Under the pieces are notes generated by a model. The model was not told the DNA's origin, did no database searches, and worked only from the letters and a program-made list of their open reading frames with translations. From NCBI GenBank assembly GCA_947088865.1, contig CAMUHY010000001.1:248001-312000 (forward strand): a DNA stretch of 64,000 nucleotides. Direction: 5' to 3'. The position numbers and the translations under genes were made by a program. Below are positions 57,458-64,000 of the stretch, in pieces (positions within the stretch are counted from its first letter, which is position 1; every line of letters starts with the position of its first letter). Origin of the DNA: an uncultured Eubacterium sp. Lineage in GTDB: Bacteria > Bacillota > Clostridia > Lachnospirales > Lachnospiraceae.

Positions 57458-58450
57458 TCATATCAAGTTAAAAGTTCTTAATATATAAATCCAGCCTGTA
57501 AGCGTTATACTGGATAAAAATGTTGTGACAACAACAACGCTTGACGTAAGAACTTCATCATTGTACATATTTTTAGCCATAATATATGCGGTTACTGTTG
57601 TTGGGGATGCCAACATAATAAGTATAGCAACAAGTTCTTGATTTCTAAATCCCATCCACACAGCCACAGGCAAAAATAATACCGCCAATCCTATAATTTT
57701 TATAAAAGCGGCAATCAATGTTGGTCTTATCTTTTTAATTGCCTTTCTTCCCTCAAATCCTGCTCCAATACATATTAAAGCCATCGGTGTTGCCGTCTGT
57801 GCAATGCTTTCCACCGCTTTGTCAAAAACAACGGGAAGCTTTATATGTGCTAATGAAGCTATAAATCCTATAAAGATACCTATAATAATGGGATTCTTTA
57901 CTATATTCATACATGATTGTAACATCGCTTTTTTATTATTGTTTGATTTTTTATTTATATAAGAAGTATTATCTATTGAATGATTAAACACTTCCTCATG
58001 TGCTTTAAAAGTAAGTATCACAACAGAAAATATATTAAACAGCGGAACGGCAGCTAATATCATTAATGGAGCCATTCCAGCATCCGAATACATATTTTGT
58101 ATAAAAGCAATGCCCAAGATGGCAGCGCTGCTTCGACAACTTGCCTGCACAAACGCTCCCTTCATTGTATCCTCTTTCATAAAAAGTTCAGTTAAGCCCC
58201 AAACACCTAAAAACATAATAGTTGTAACAAGAACACAAAATAAAACAAACGTAATATCAAACTGTGACACAAAATCGGCTTTAGATAAATCCTTATACAA
58301 TAAAACAGGAAGCGCAACATGAAAGACATATTTATTGGCTTTCCTTACAAAATTATCATCAATAATCTGACATTTTTTAATAATCCATCCTACAATCATT
58401 ACTAAAAAAATAGGAATGGTTGAATGAATACTATATATAAAACTATCCAT
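57458..58450 (-). CDS. AEC-family (auxin efflux carrier-like) permease
   Basis: 330 residues, about ten membrane helices in two halves (PIFLVMIVGWIIKKCQIIDD at the start; NPIIIGIFIGFIASLAHIKL opening the second half). VVFDKAVESIAQTATPMALI matches the conserved AEC crossing region. The ATG overlaps the end of thiD by 8 bp, so the two are translationally coupled. The substrate is not evident; coupling to thiD suggests a thiamine-pathway metabolite. Confidence 0.88.
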   Translation of the reverse strand: MDSFIYSIHSTIPIFLVMIVGWIIKKCQIIDDNFVRKANKYVFHVALPVLLYKDLSKADFVSQFDITFVLFCVLVTTIMFLGVWGLTELFMKEDTMKGAFVQASCRSSAAILGIAFIQNMYSDAGMAPLMILAAVPLFNIFSVVILTFKAHEEVFNHSIDNTSYINKKSNNNKKAMLQSCMNIVKNPIIIGIFIGFIASLAHIKLPVVFDKAVESIAQTATPMALICIGAGFEGRKAIKKIRPTLIAAFIKIIGLAVLFLPVAVWMGFRNQELVAILIMLASPTTVTAYIMAKNMYNDEVLTSSVVVVTTFLSSITLTGWIYILRTFNLI

Positions 58451-59294
58451 GCTCTCTTACCACATTAACATTATACATATGATTCAGTGGTCCTTTTCCT
58501 TTTCCTATATTTAAATCAGCCCGAAGCGCACCTGCTATATATTGTTTCGCTGCCCCAACTGCCTGCTCCATCGTATATCCCATTGCCAGATTACATGCAA
58601 TGGCAGACGATAATGTACAGCCTGTTCCATGTGTGTTTGGATTTTTTATTTTTTCGCCTCGAAACCATATATGTTTTCCATTATAATAAAGCATATCATC
58701 GGCAGTATTGGCATGATGTCCACCTTTTAACAAAACAGCTTGTTTTTTGCTTAATACAAGAGCATCCTCTGTATTTTTACATGCTTCTTTTAATGTATCT
58801 GATATCATTTTAACGGCTTCTAACACATCCTTTTTTTCACGTATTGCATTGCCTGACAACACCTCAGCTTCTGGTATATTGGGTGTAACTATGTCAGCAA
58901 TAGGCATCAATTTTTCTACAAGCGCTTTTACTGCTTCTTCTTGCAGCAGATTACTGCCGCTTGTCGATACCATAACAGGGTCAAGAACAATATTTTTTGC
59001 ATGATACTGCTGAAGCTTTCTTGCAATCACCTCTATCAGTTCTTTATTTGATACCATTCCAATCTTAACCGCATCGGGAACAATATCGACAAAAATACAG
59101 TCAAGTTGTTTCTCTAAAAATTCAGGGGCAACATCACTTATCCCATAAACACCTGTTGTATTTTGAGCGGTCAATGATGTTATCGCACTCATTCCATACA
59201 ATTTATGTGCCGCAATTGTTTTTAAATCTGCCTGTATTCCAGCGCCGCCGCTGCAATCACTACCTGCAATTGTCAATACTTTTTTTATATCCAT
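58443..59294 (-). CDS. thiD: Hydroxymethylpyrimidine/phosphomethylpyrimidine kinase
   Basis: 283 residues from the ATG at 59294 (GAGGAG just upstream). Ribokinase-fold motifs: TIAGSDCSGGAGIQADLKTI at the N-terminus, VLDPVMVSTSGSNLL, IVTPNIPEAEVLSG and the C-terminal anion hole NTHGTGCTLSSAIACNLAMG. It phosphorylates HMP and HMP-phosphate in thiamine synthesis or salvage. There is no thiC/thiE nearby, which fits salvage. The leader has three hairpins (59329-59441) but not a TPP riboswitch. Confidence 0.95.
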   Translation of the reverse strand: MDIKKVLTIAGSDCSGGAGIQADLKTIAAHKLYGMSAITSLTAQNTTGVYGISDVAPEFLEKQLDCIFVDIVPDAVKIGMVSNKELIEVIARKLQQYHAKNIVLDPVMVSTSGSNLLQEEAVKALVEKLMPIADIVTPNIPEAEVLSGNAIREKKDVLEAVKMISDTLKEACKNTEDALVLSKKQAVLLKGGHHANTADDMLYYNGKHIWFRGEKIKNPNTHGTGCTLSSAIACNLAMGYTMEQAVGAAKQYIAGALRADLNIGKGKGPLNHMYNVNVVREHG

Positions 59295-59328
59295 AAAACT
59301 CCTCATTTCCGAAGCGTAGCGTAGGAAT

Positions 59329-59441
59329 TGCGCAATAGAAATTCGCAGAGGCGATTTCTATTGTCGCATCAAGCCCTATTTGTGACGCTTCGGCACAAAT
59401 AGGCGTGTAAAAAATAAGTGCAGCAGCATTATTTTTCACAC
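59329..59441. repeat. Three consecutive inverted repeats in the thiD leader
   Basis: Stem 1: TGCGCAATAGAAAT/ATTTCTATTGTCGCA around 59330-59368. Stem 2: GCCCTATTTGTG/CACAAATAGGC at 59373-59404. Stem 3: GTGTAAAAAATAA/TTATTTTTCACAC at 59405-59441, related to 12318-12341. They are contiguous and fill most of the region between tRNA-Leu and thiD. Confidence 0.7.
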
Positions 59442-59481
59442 TAATCCCCCTTTTTCCTTACGCGCCCTGCGCATAAAAAGC

Positions 59482-59508
59482 AAAAAAGCTCTTGAATACT
59501 CAAGAGCT
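59482..59508 (-). terminator. Terminator of tRNA-Leu(AAG)
   Basis: 8-bp stem AGCTCTTG/CAAGAGCT, 6-nt loop, U6 on the minus strand. Confidence 0.85.
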
Positions 59509-59516
59509 TTTACAAT

Positions 59517-59600
59517 GCAGTCGGCGGGACTTGAACCCGCACCCAAGCAATATGGACTAGATCCTTAGTCTAGCGCGTATGCCAATTCCGCCACGACTGC
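59517..59600 (-). tRNA. tRNA-Leu (anticodon AAG)
   Basis: 84 nt. Acceptor GCAGTCG/CGACTGC pairs fully. T arm GCGGG-TTCAAGT-CCCGC. Anticodon arm CTAGA-CTAAGGA-TCTAG gives anticodon AAG. A long variable arm is present as expected for leucine. CCA is not encoded. A34 implies inosine modification for reading CUN codons. Confidence 0.9.
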
Positions 59601-59685
59601 GTTATCTCGTGCTTTTCAGCACTCAATTATATTACCATTAACTTTGTTATTTGTCAACATTTTTTTACAAGATTTTTACAAGATT

Positions 59686-60993
59686 TTATTTTGCCATCGT
59701 TTCTCGAACGGCTTTTAACACTTCTTCTTTTTCAAAAGGCTTGGTTACAAACTTTTCAGCTCCCGCTTTTAGTGCTTCAATAATCTTATGTTGCTGTCCT
59801 GCTGCCGTTATCATAATGACTTTTGCATCCTCATCAAAATCCATAATCTGTCTTAAAGCCTGTGTGCCATCCATATTGGGCATCGTAATATCAAGCGTCA
59901 CCAAATCTGGACTGCACTGTTTATATGCAAGCACACCCTCTGCCCCATCTGAAGCTTCTGCAATTACACTATATCCTTCCTCTTCAAGTATATTCTTTAA
60001 CATCTTACGTGACATACCCGAATCATCAACAACAAGCACCCGTCCTTTTGAGTTTTCTTTTACTTCCTCTGAAAGAATCACTCCTTTTTTGCTTATCATC
60101 GGCATTGTACCAACTGTTACAGCACTATCTACGGCTATATACAGCTTGAACTCATAACCTTCTATGTATATTGGTATAATATGTGCTGCTCCTTTTGCTA
60201 TCTGATTTTCATAACATATTTGTGGCTTTATATCAACATTAACATTATTATGTGCAAGAAATGTCGCCATCAAACCACTAATGCAGTTAATAAATTCACC
60301 AACGGCATCATAAATATCAGAATTGCGCCCATCTAAGCGTTCACCAATATAGCCGTTCGCAATCTTATTAAAGGAAGGATTTTCCCCAACCATTGCAAAT
60401 CCTATACATATGTCAACATCTCCCATACTTCTCTGAGTTACCATACACCGATATTCAAGGCTTTCAATGGACTGTATATGTCCAATATAATAATTATTTG
60501 TCACAAAACGCGTGATATTGCGAATAACAAGCCCAACAATATCTGTAACATATTTCTTAGAAGCATATGCAAAAATTGGAAGCAATGTATCAACATCATC
60601 TCTTTTTAAGGCTTCCATTTCTTTGTCATCAAATCCTTGTTCTTTTTGGAACCCTTCCAGGTATTCATCTATCTTTGACACTTTTATGTCCGTTTTTTCA
60701 ACAAGAACCTGTAAAAACTGCATATAAGGACTGCCCTGCTCATTCAATAAATCCTTAACCTGTGATTCTGTAAGATATCCTTGTTCTATTGCTATATCAC
60801 CGAATCGTTTATCCTGTTCTAACTGAATCTTATTAATCTCTTCTGCTTGTTCTTGTGTAATTATTTTATCTGCTACTGCAATCATACCAAGCTTTACACG
60901 TATTTTGGTCTGTTCACTTAAAATGCTTTCAAGAGCAGCCTCATTAATTATTTTTTCTTTTACAAGATATTTTCCAAAAAGCTGTCCAAACAT
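59686..60993 (-). CDS. CheY-like receiver fused to CheX-like phosphatase and helical N-terminal domains
   Basis: 435 residues from the ATG at 60993 (AGGAGGAG upstream). N-terminal helical repeats (LFGKYLVKEKIINEAALESI, IAIEQGYLTESQVKDLLNEQ) resemble MshEN/PilB-type N-domains that can bind c-di-GMP. The middle 150 residues look CheX-like. The C-terminal receiver has VLVVDDSGMSRKMLKNILEE (acidic pocket), phospho-Asp in LVTLDITMPNMDG, T in MITAAGQQ and K in FVTKPFEKEE. It likely links a two-component signal, perhaps c-di-GMP, to motility or a similar output. No flagellar genes are in the window. Confidence 0.82.
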   Translation of the reverse strand: MFGQLFGKYLVKEKIINEAALESILSEQTKIRVKLGMIAVADKIITQEQAEEINKIQLEQDKRFGDIAIEQGYLTESQVKDLLNEQGSPYMQFLQVLVEKTDIKVSKIDEYLEGFQKEQGFDDKEMEALKRDDVDTLLPIFAYASKKYVTDIVGLVIRNITRFVTNNYYIGHIQSIESLEYRCMVTQRSMGDVDICIGFAMVGENPSFNKIANGYIGERLDGRNSDIYDAVGEFINCISGLMATFLAHNNVNVDIKPQICYENQIAKGAAHIIPIYIEGYEFKLYIAVDSAVTVGTMPMISKKGVILSEEVKENSKGRVLVVDDSGMSRKMLKNILEEEGYSVIAEASDGAEGVLAYKQCSPDLVTLDITMPNMDGTQALRQIMDFDEDAKVIMITAAGQQHKIIEALKAGAEKFVTKPFEKEEVLKAVRETMAK

Positions 60994-61172
60994 ATAATAA
61001 TCTCCTCCTGTCAACTATTGTATAAATCAATACCTATCATTAATTTTACACATTCACGCACATTATATTTATACTTTAACATATTTTTGCACATGAAACA
61101 AGCGGATTTCTATTAAGAATCCAAAAAGGCTTTTACAAACTTTATATAGACTTTCTATAAAACAAACACAGC

Positions 61173-61208
61173 AAAAAAAGGAAGTCTTTATATAGACTTC
61201 CTTTTTTT
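61173..61208 (-). terminator. Terminator of tRNA-Leu(CAG)
   Basis: 8-bp stem GGAAGTCT/AGACTTCC, flanked by A7 and T7, so efficient in either direction. Confidence 0.88.
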
Positions 61209-61214
61209 GCCAAT

Positions 61215-61296
61215 GCGGAAGATGGGACTTGAACCCACACGTGGTAACCCACACAAGAACCTGAATCTTGCTCGTCTGCCATTCCGACACTTCCGC
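61215..61296 (-). tRNA. tRNA-Leu (anticodon CAG)
   Basis: 82 nt. Acceptor GCGGAAG/CTTCCGC with a neighbouring pair, anticodon arm CAAGA-TTCAGGT-TCTTG giving CAG, T arm with GTTCAAGTC, long variable arm. CCA not encoded. Confidence 0.9.
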
Positions 61297-61381
61297 TTTT
61301 TACATATTGTGGTATACACTTTACAGAACAGACTAATTGTAAACAAAGATATCGTATCTGTCAATCCCTAAAATACCAAGA

Positions 61382-61612
61382 TTACATAAATTCTCTGATA
61401 TCTATAAGAATGTCCTCAAGCTGCACACCGTCATCCTGAATTGTAAGATGCAGCGGTTTACTGATATCCAAACTAAACAGTCCCACTAAAGATTTTGCAT
61501 CAACACAACTATTTCCCAATTCAATATCAAAAGAACAAGGATATTTACTCACTATACTTACAAACCTTTGTACCTTCTCCACTGAATCTAACAAAATGCT
61601 TACTGTAAACAT
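61382..61612 (-). CDS. HPr-like protein lacking the phosphorylatable histidine motif
   Basis: 76 residues. The C-terminal half matches HPr (NSCVDAKSLVGLFSLDISKP, equivalent to the region around Ser46). The N-terminal region where HPr has the G-x-H-A-R-P active site reads VSIVSKYPCSFDIELG, with no His. Such proteins cannot accept phosphate from enzyme I at His15; a regulatory role is possible. GGAGG precedes the ATG. Confidence 0.85.
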   Translation of the reverse strand: MFTVSILLDSVEKVQRFVSIVSKYPCSFDIELGNSCVDAKSLVGLFSLDISKPLHLTIQDDGVQLEDILIDIREFM

Positions 61613-61687
61613 ATTGTTCCTCCAAATGTGCTTATCTGTTGCTCTTGTAATAAACGGTCACACAAAAGCATACAACATTATACGACA

Positions 61688-61849
61688 TTATCTATTAAAA
61701 ATCAACATAAAATGATTTTTTACATTATTTATTATTCTTCCATCTACTTTAATATATGCGATACAAAACTGCCGTTTAGAATCAAATTTTTCATCAATTA
61801 ATTTAGATAAATGCACTCCTATTTTTTTGTTCTCTTCCAACTTAAACAT
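61688..61849 (-). CDS. Short ORF resembling the N-terminus of an HTH-type regulator (possible remnant)
   Basis: 53 codons, ATG at 61849 with GAGG nine bases upstream. Begins MFKLEENKKIGVHLSKLIDE followed by KFDSKRQFCIAYIK, similar in pattern to the first helices of XRE-like proteins. It ends abruptly after a hydrophobic NHFMLIFNR. Probably a truncated gene. Confidence 0.45.
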   Translation of the reverse strand: MFKLEENKKIGVHLSKLIDEKFDSKRQFCIAYIKVDGRIINNVKNHFMLIFNR

Positions 61850-62069
61850 TTTATTCTATCCTCTCATATAATTATTTTACAATTATAAATTCTCAAAAAA
61901 TATCCTTTATTTGTTTACATAAAATTCTGATATTAACAAAACACCTTTATAATGTATGCTTTACACATACATACATTAATTTATATTTATTATATCTATT
62001 TGATTTTTTAAATGCTATTTTTTATTTAAATCTATACTTAAAAATTTATATTGCTAAAAACATAAAATA

Positions 62070-62093
62070 GCGGCACAATCTATATTGTGCCGC
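62070..62093 (-). terminator. Hairpin, probable gltBD terminator
   Basis: Perfect 10-bp stem GCGGCACAAT/ATTGTGCCGC, 4-nt loop; TATTTTATG follows on the minus strand. It is 190 bp beyond gltD because repeat copy 4 lies between. Confidence 0.55.
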
Positions 62094-62148
62094 CACTATA
62101 TATATATTCTGTTTAAATCGAAGCGGATGCTTTCTTGACAAGAGTTAA

Positions 62149-62274
62149 GTGGATATTCGCAATCCGCTATGCTACTTGCTCAAACCCGCTAGCTACTATT
62201 GTAGCCAGCAAGTCCCCACCTCCACTTATGCCTTTGCAGCATTAAAGTGAGGGACTTCCTTGATGAGGTTAAAC
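62149..62274 (+). repeat. Structured dispersed repeat, copy 4 (shorter)
   Basis: Has the first segment (GGATATTCGCAATCCGCTAT) and the GCTAC-TATT-GTAGC hairpin, lacks the GTGGGAG/CTCCCAC hairpin, and keeps the last hairpin (ACCTCCACTT/AAGTGAGGGACTT). Ends GATGAGGTTAAA, 9 bp from the gltD stop codon. Confidence 0.85.
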
Positions 62275-62282
62275 AAAAATAA

Positions 62283-63767
62283 TCACACATTGGTATAGCC
62301 CATTAAATACTCGTCAACTTCTCTTGCACAGTCTCTTCCCTGTCTTATTGCTTTTACTACTAGCGATTGACCTGTGTGACAGTCTCCTGCTGCAAATACG
62401 CCTTTTACATTCGTTGCAAAATGGTCTGTTTTAGTCTTAACATTCGTTCTCTCGTTTAACTCGACACCAAACGAATCCGTTACATATTTTTGTGTTCCCA
62501 AAAATCCGGCGGCAATTAACACCATCTCGCAAGGCAATTCTTTTTCCGTTCCAGCCACAGGCACCATCATCTTTCTGCCTGTTTTTTCATCAATTTGTGA
62601 CTCCAGTTGAACTGTTACAACACTAGTCAGCTTTCCTTTTTTATCCTTTTTAAACTCTTTGACCGTCGTTGTATATATTCTTGGGTCTTGCCCAAATACT
62701 GCAATCGCCTCTTCTTGACCGTAATCCGTTTTGCATACAATCGGCCACTGCGGCCATGGATTGGTATCTGCTCTTTCATTGGGCGCTTTTGGCATCATCT
62801 CCAATTGTACAACCGATTTACAGCCATGTCGAATACAAGTACCAACACAGTCATTGCCCGTATCTCCTCCACCAATAACCAAAACATTTTTATTTTTTGC
62901 AGAAATATATGTACCCTCTTTAAGATTGCAATCCAAAAGACTTTTTGTTGTTGAAGCAAGAAAATCCACTGCAAAATAGATACCTTGCGCATCTCTGCCC
63001 TCCGCCTTGATATCTCTTGGATTAGAAGCGCCGCAAGCCAAGACAATGGCATCGTAATCTTTTAACAATTCCTTTGCTTTAACAGTTGTTCCTACATCGG
63101 TATTTGTAATAAATTGGATTCCTTCTGCTTTCATTACATCAAGCTTTCGGTCAATAATATGCTTTTCCAGTTTCATATTCGGTATACCATATCGCAGTAA
63201 ACCGCCAATTCGGTCTGCTCGCTCATATACAACAACTTGATGTCCTCTGCTGTTTAGCTGGTCTGCAACAGCAAGTCCGGCAGGTCCAGAACCAATGACG
63301 GCAATCTTTTTTCCTGTACGCACTTTTGGTGGTCTTGGCGCTGCCCACCCATTTTCATATGCACGCTCAATAATAGCTTTTTCATTTTCTTTTGTGCATA
63401 CAGGTTCACCGTCCAGTCCGCAAGTACATGCCTTCTCACATAAAGCGGGACATACGCGACTTGTAAATTCTGGAAAATTACTGGTCTTGCGCAATCTATA
63501 ATAAGCCTGTTCCCAGTTGCCTGTATAAATAAGGTCGTTCCACTCTGGAATCAGATTGTTTAGCGGACACCCTGATGTCATTCCTTTAATGGTCATTCCA
63601 GATTGACAAAATGGTACGCCGCAATCCATGCAGCGCCCTCCTTGACAGCGTTGTTCTTCCTCTGTCAAAGGTATATGAAATTCGTTAAAATGCGTAATTC
63701 GCTCTTTTGGCAAAACAGCTTTTGCCTCTTTTCTATCATACTCTAAAAATCCTGTTGGTTTTCCCAT
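62283..63767 (-). CDS. gltD: Glutamate synthase, small (beta) subunit
   Basis: 494 residues. N-terminal Cys-rich domain for two [4Fe-4S] clusters (CQGGRCMDCGVPFCQ, SRVCPALCEKACTCGLDGEP). FAD site KIAVIGSGPAGLAVADQLNS with YERADRIGGLLRYGIPN; NADPH site NVLVIGGGDTGNDCVGTCIR; C-terminal VFAAGDCHTGQSLVVKAIRQ. It passes electrons from NADPH to the large subunit encoded just upstream (11-bp gap). GGAGG precedes the ATG. Confidence 0.97.
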   Translation of the reverse strand: MGKPTGFLEYDRKEAKAVLPKERITHFNEFHIPLTEEEQRCQGGRCMDCGVPFCQSGMTIKGMTSGCPLNNLIPEWNDLIYTGNWEQAYYRLRKTSNFPEFTSRVCPALCEKACTCGLDGEPVCTKENEKAIIERAYENGWAAPRPPKVRTGKKIAVIGSGPAGLAVADQLNSRGHQVVVYERADRIGGLLRYGIPNMKLEKHIIDRKLDVMKAEGIQFITNTDVGTTVKAKELLKDYDAIVLACGASNPRDIKAEGRDAQGIYFAVDFLASTTKSLLDCNLKEGTYISAKNKNVLVIGGGDTGNDCVGTCIRHGCKSVVQLEMMPKAPNERADTNPWPQWPIVCKTDYGQEEAIAVFGQDPRIYTTTVKEFKKDKKGKLTSVVTVQLESQIDEKTGRKMMVPVAGTEKELPCEMVLIAAGFLGTQKYVTDSFGVELNERTNVKTKTDHFATNVKGVFAAGDCHTGQSLVVKAIRQGRDCAREVDEYLMGYTNV

Positions 63768-63778
63768 ATCGAACCTCC

Positions 63779-64000
63779 CTACCTTGTCACTGCATAAAAT
63801 GCTTCAATTTGCGCCTGCTCGCTGCTCAATCCTTTTTCTTCCATCTGAACAATTGCCTTTAACATATTTTCATAGTCATGCGGAATAATCTTTTTAAACT
63901 TTGGCAAATACTGCGCAAAATTATCCAATATATGTTTTCCTTTTTCAGAGTTCGTATATGCGACATGTTCTGTAATAATTGATTTTAGTTCAAGCACATC
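63779..64000 (-). CDS. gltB: Glutamate synthase, large (alpha) subunit, C-terminal end (partial)
   Basis: The last 73 codons of a gene entering from the right edge: LKSIITEHVAYTNSEKGKHI and LPKFKKIIPHDYENMLKAIV, the typical end of GltB. It directly precedes gltD. Only this fragment is visible, so the identification rests on both sequence and position. Confidence 0.88.
   Translation of the reverse strand, partial: DVLELKSIITEHVAYTNSEKGKHILDNFAQYLPKFKKIIPHDYENMLKAIVQMEEKGLSSEQAQIEAFYAVTR

Larger units (their letters stand above)
61850..62282. other. AT-rich intergenic region before gltD end
   Basis: 433 bp without a gene. Contains a perfect 10-bp hairpin GCGGCACAAT/ATTGTGCCGC at 62070-62093, probably the original gltD terminator, and structured repeat copy 4 between it and gltD. 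Confidence 0.6.

Noticed and set aside
59295-59516. TPP riboswitch upstream of thiD
   Set aside because: Hairpins are present but the conserved CTGAGA and ACCTGATCTGGATAATGCC-type bases are not.

Overview
The window is a stretch of a low-GC (roughly one third G+C by eye) Firmicute chromosome. Gene content and order point to the Clostridia, most likely a Lachnospiraceae-like gut anaerobe: a SCIFF peptide with its radical-SAM maturase next to a fused secDF and recJ, Rex, a two-gene SufC/SufB system, a cobalamin methionine synthase with a detached activation domain, MecA, and secreted proteins with CBM, Big and dockerin modules. Nearly all housekeeping genes lie on the minus strand, so the leading strand is probably the minus strand here.

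Layout. 0-2.7 kb: sufB-like (cut by the window edge), sufC and mecA. 2.9-4.3 kb: a membrane-anchored PIG-L-type deacetylase on +. 4.6-9.7 kb: a small membrane protein, a heterodimeric ABC exporter and a divergent AraC regulator. 9.8-17.9 kb: a toxin-like orphan, ilvC, ilvN, a fused permease-ATPase importer, a diguanylate cyclase, metY and a CBS/CorC protein. 18.1-26.1 kb: mazF, alr, nnrE/D, a coiled-coil protein, rex, metH and its activation protein. 26.2-30.6 kb (+): an ABC-F protein preceded by a short upstream ORF, HU, a CYTH protein and a ClC channel.

30.7-41.3 kb is an accessory region: a UPF0175 antitoxin whose PIN-toxin partner is split by an IS200/IS605 element (intact tnpB, dead tnpA), a CHAP-Big2-dockerin secreted protein, a decayed segment bounded by perfect 24-bp inverted repeats with a tyrosine-recombinase remnant, an AlwI-like type IIS restriction-modification pair, and an unknown gene. 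41.5-49.9 kb holds two very large adjacent secreted-protein genes: a GH3-CBM-rhodanese protein and a wall-anchor-like surface protein. Each is broken early by one extra G in a G6 tract; G5 would restore either frame. A third G6 tract lies just upstream. This is either coupled phase variation or a repeated homopolymer base-calling error, and it is the most interesting question in the window.

50.4-64 kb: a THI5/SsuA-like lipoprotein, recJ, secDF, scfB, scfA (SCIFF), an AEC permease, thiD, two tRNA-Leu genes, a CheX-CheY-type fusion, an HPr-like protein without the usual His motif, and gltD plus the end of gltB.

A structured repeat of about 125-157 bp occurs four times (0.8, 4.4, 50.2 and 62.1 kb), always in one orientation and always within 61 bp beyond the stop codon of a minus-strand gene. 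One hairpin shows compensatory changes between copies. It is probably a non-autonomous IS200/IS605-type derivative or a mobile structured 3' element.
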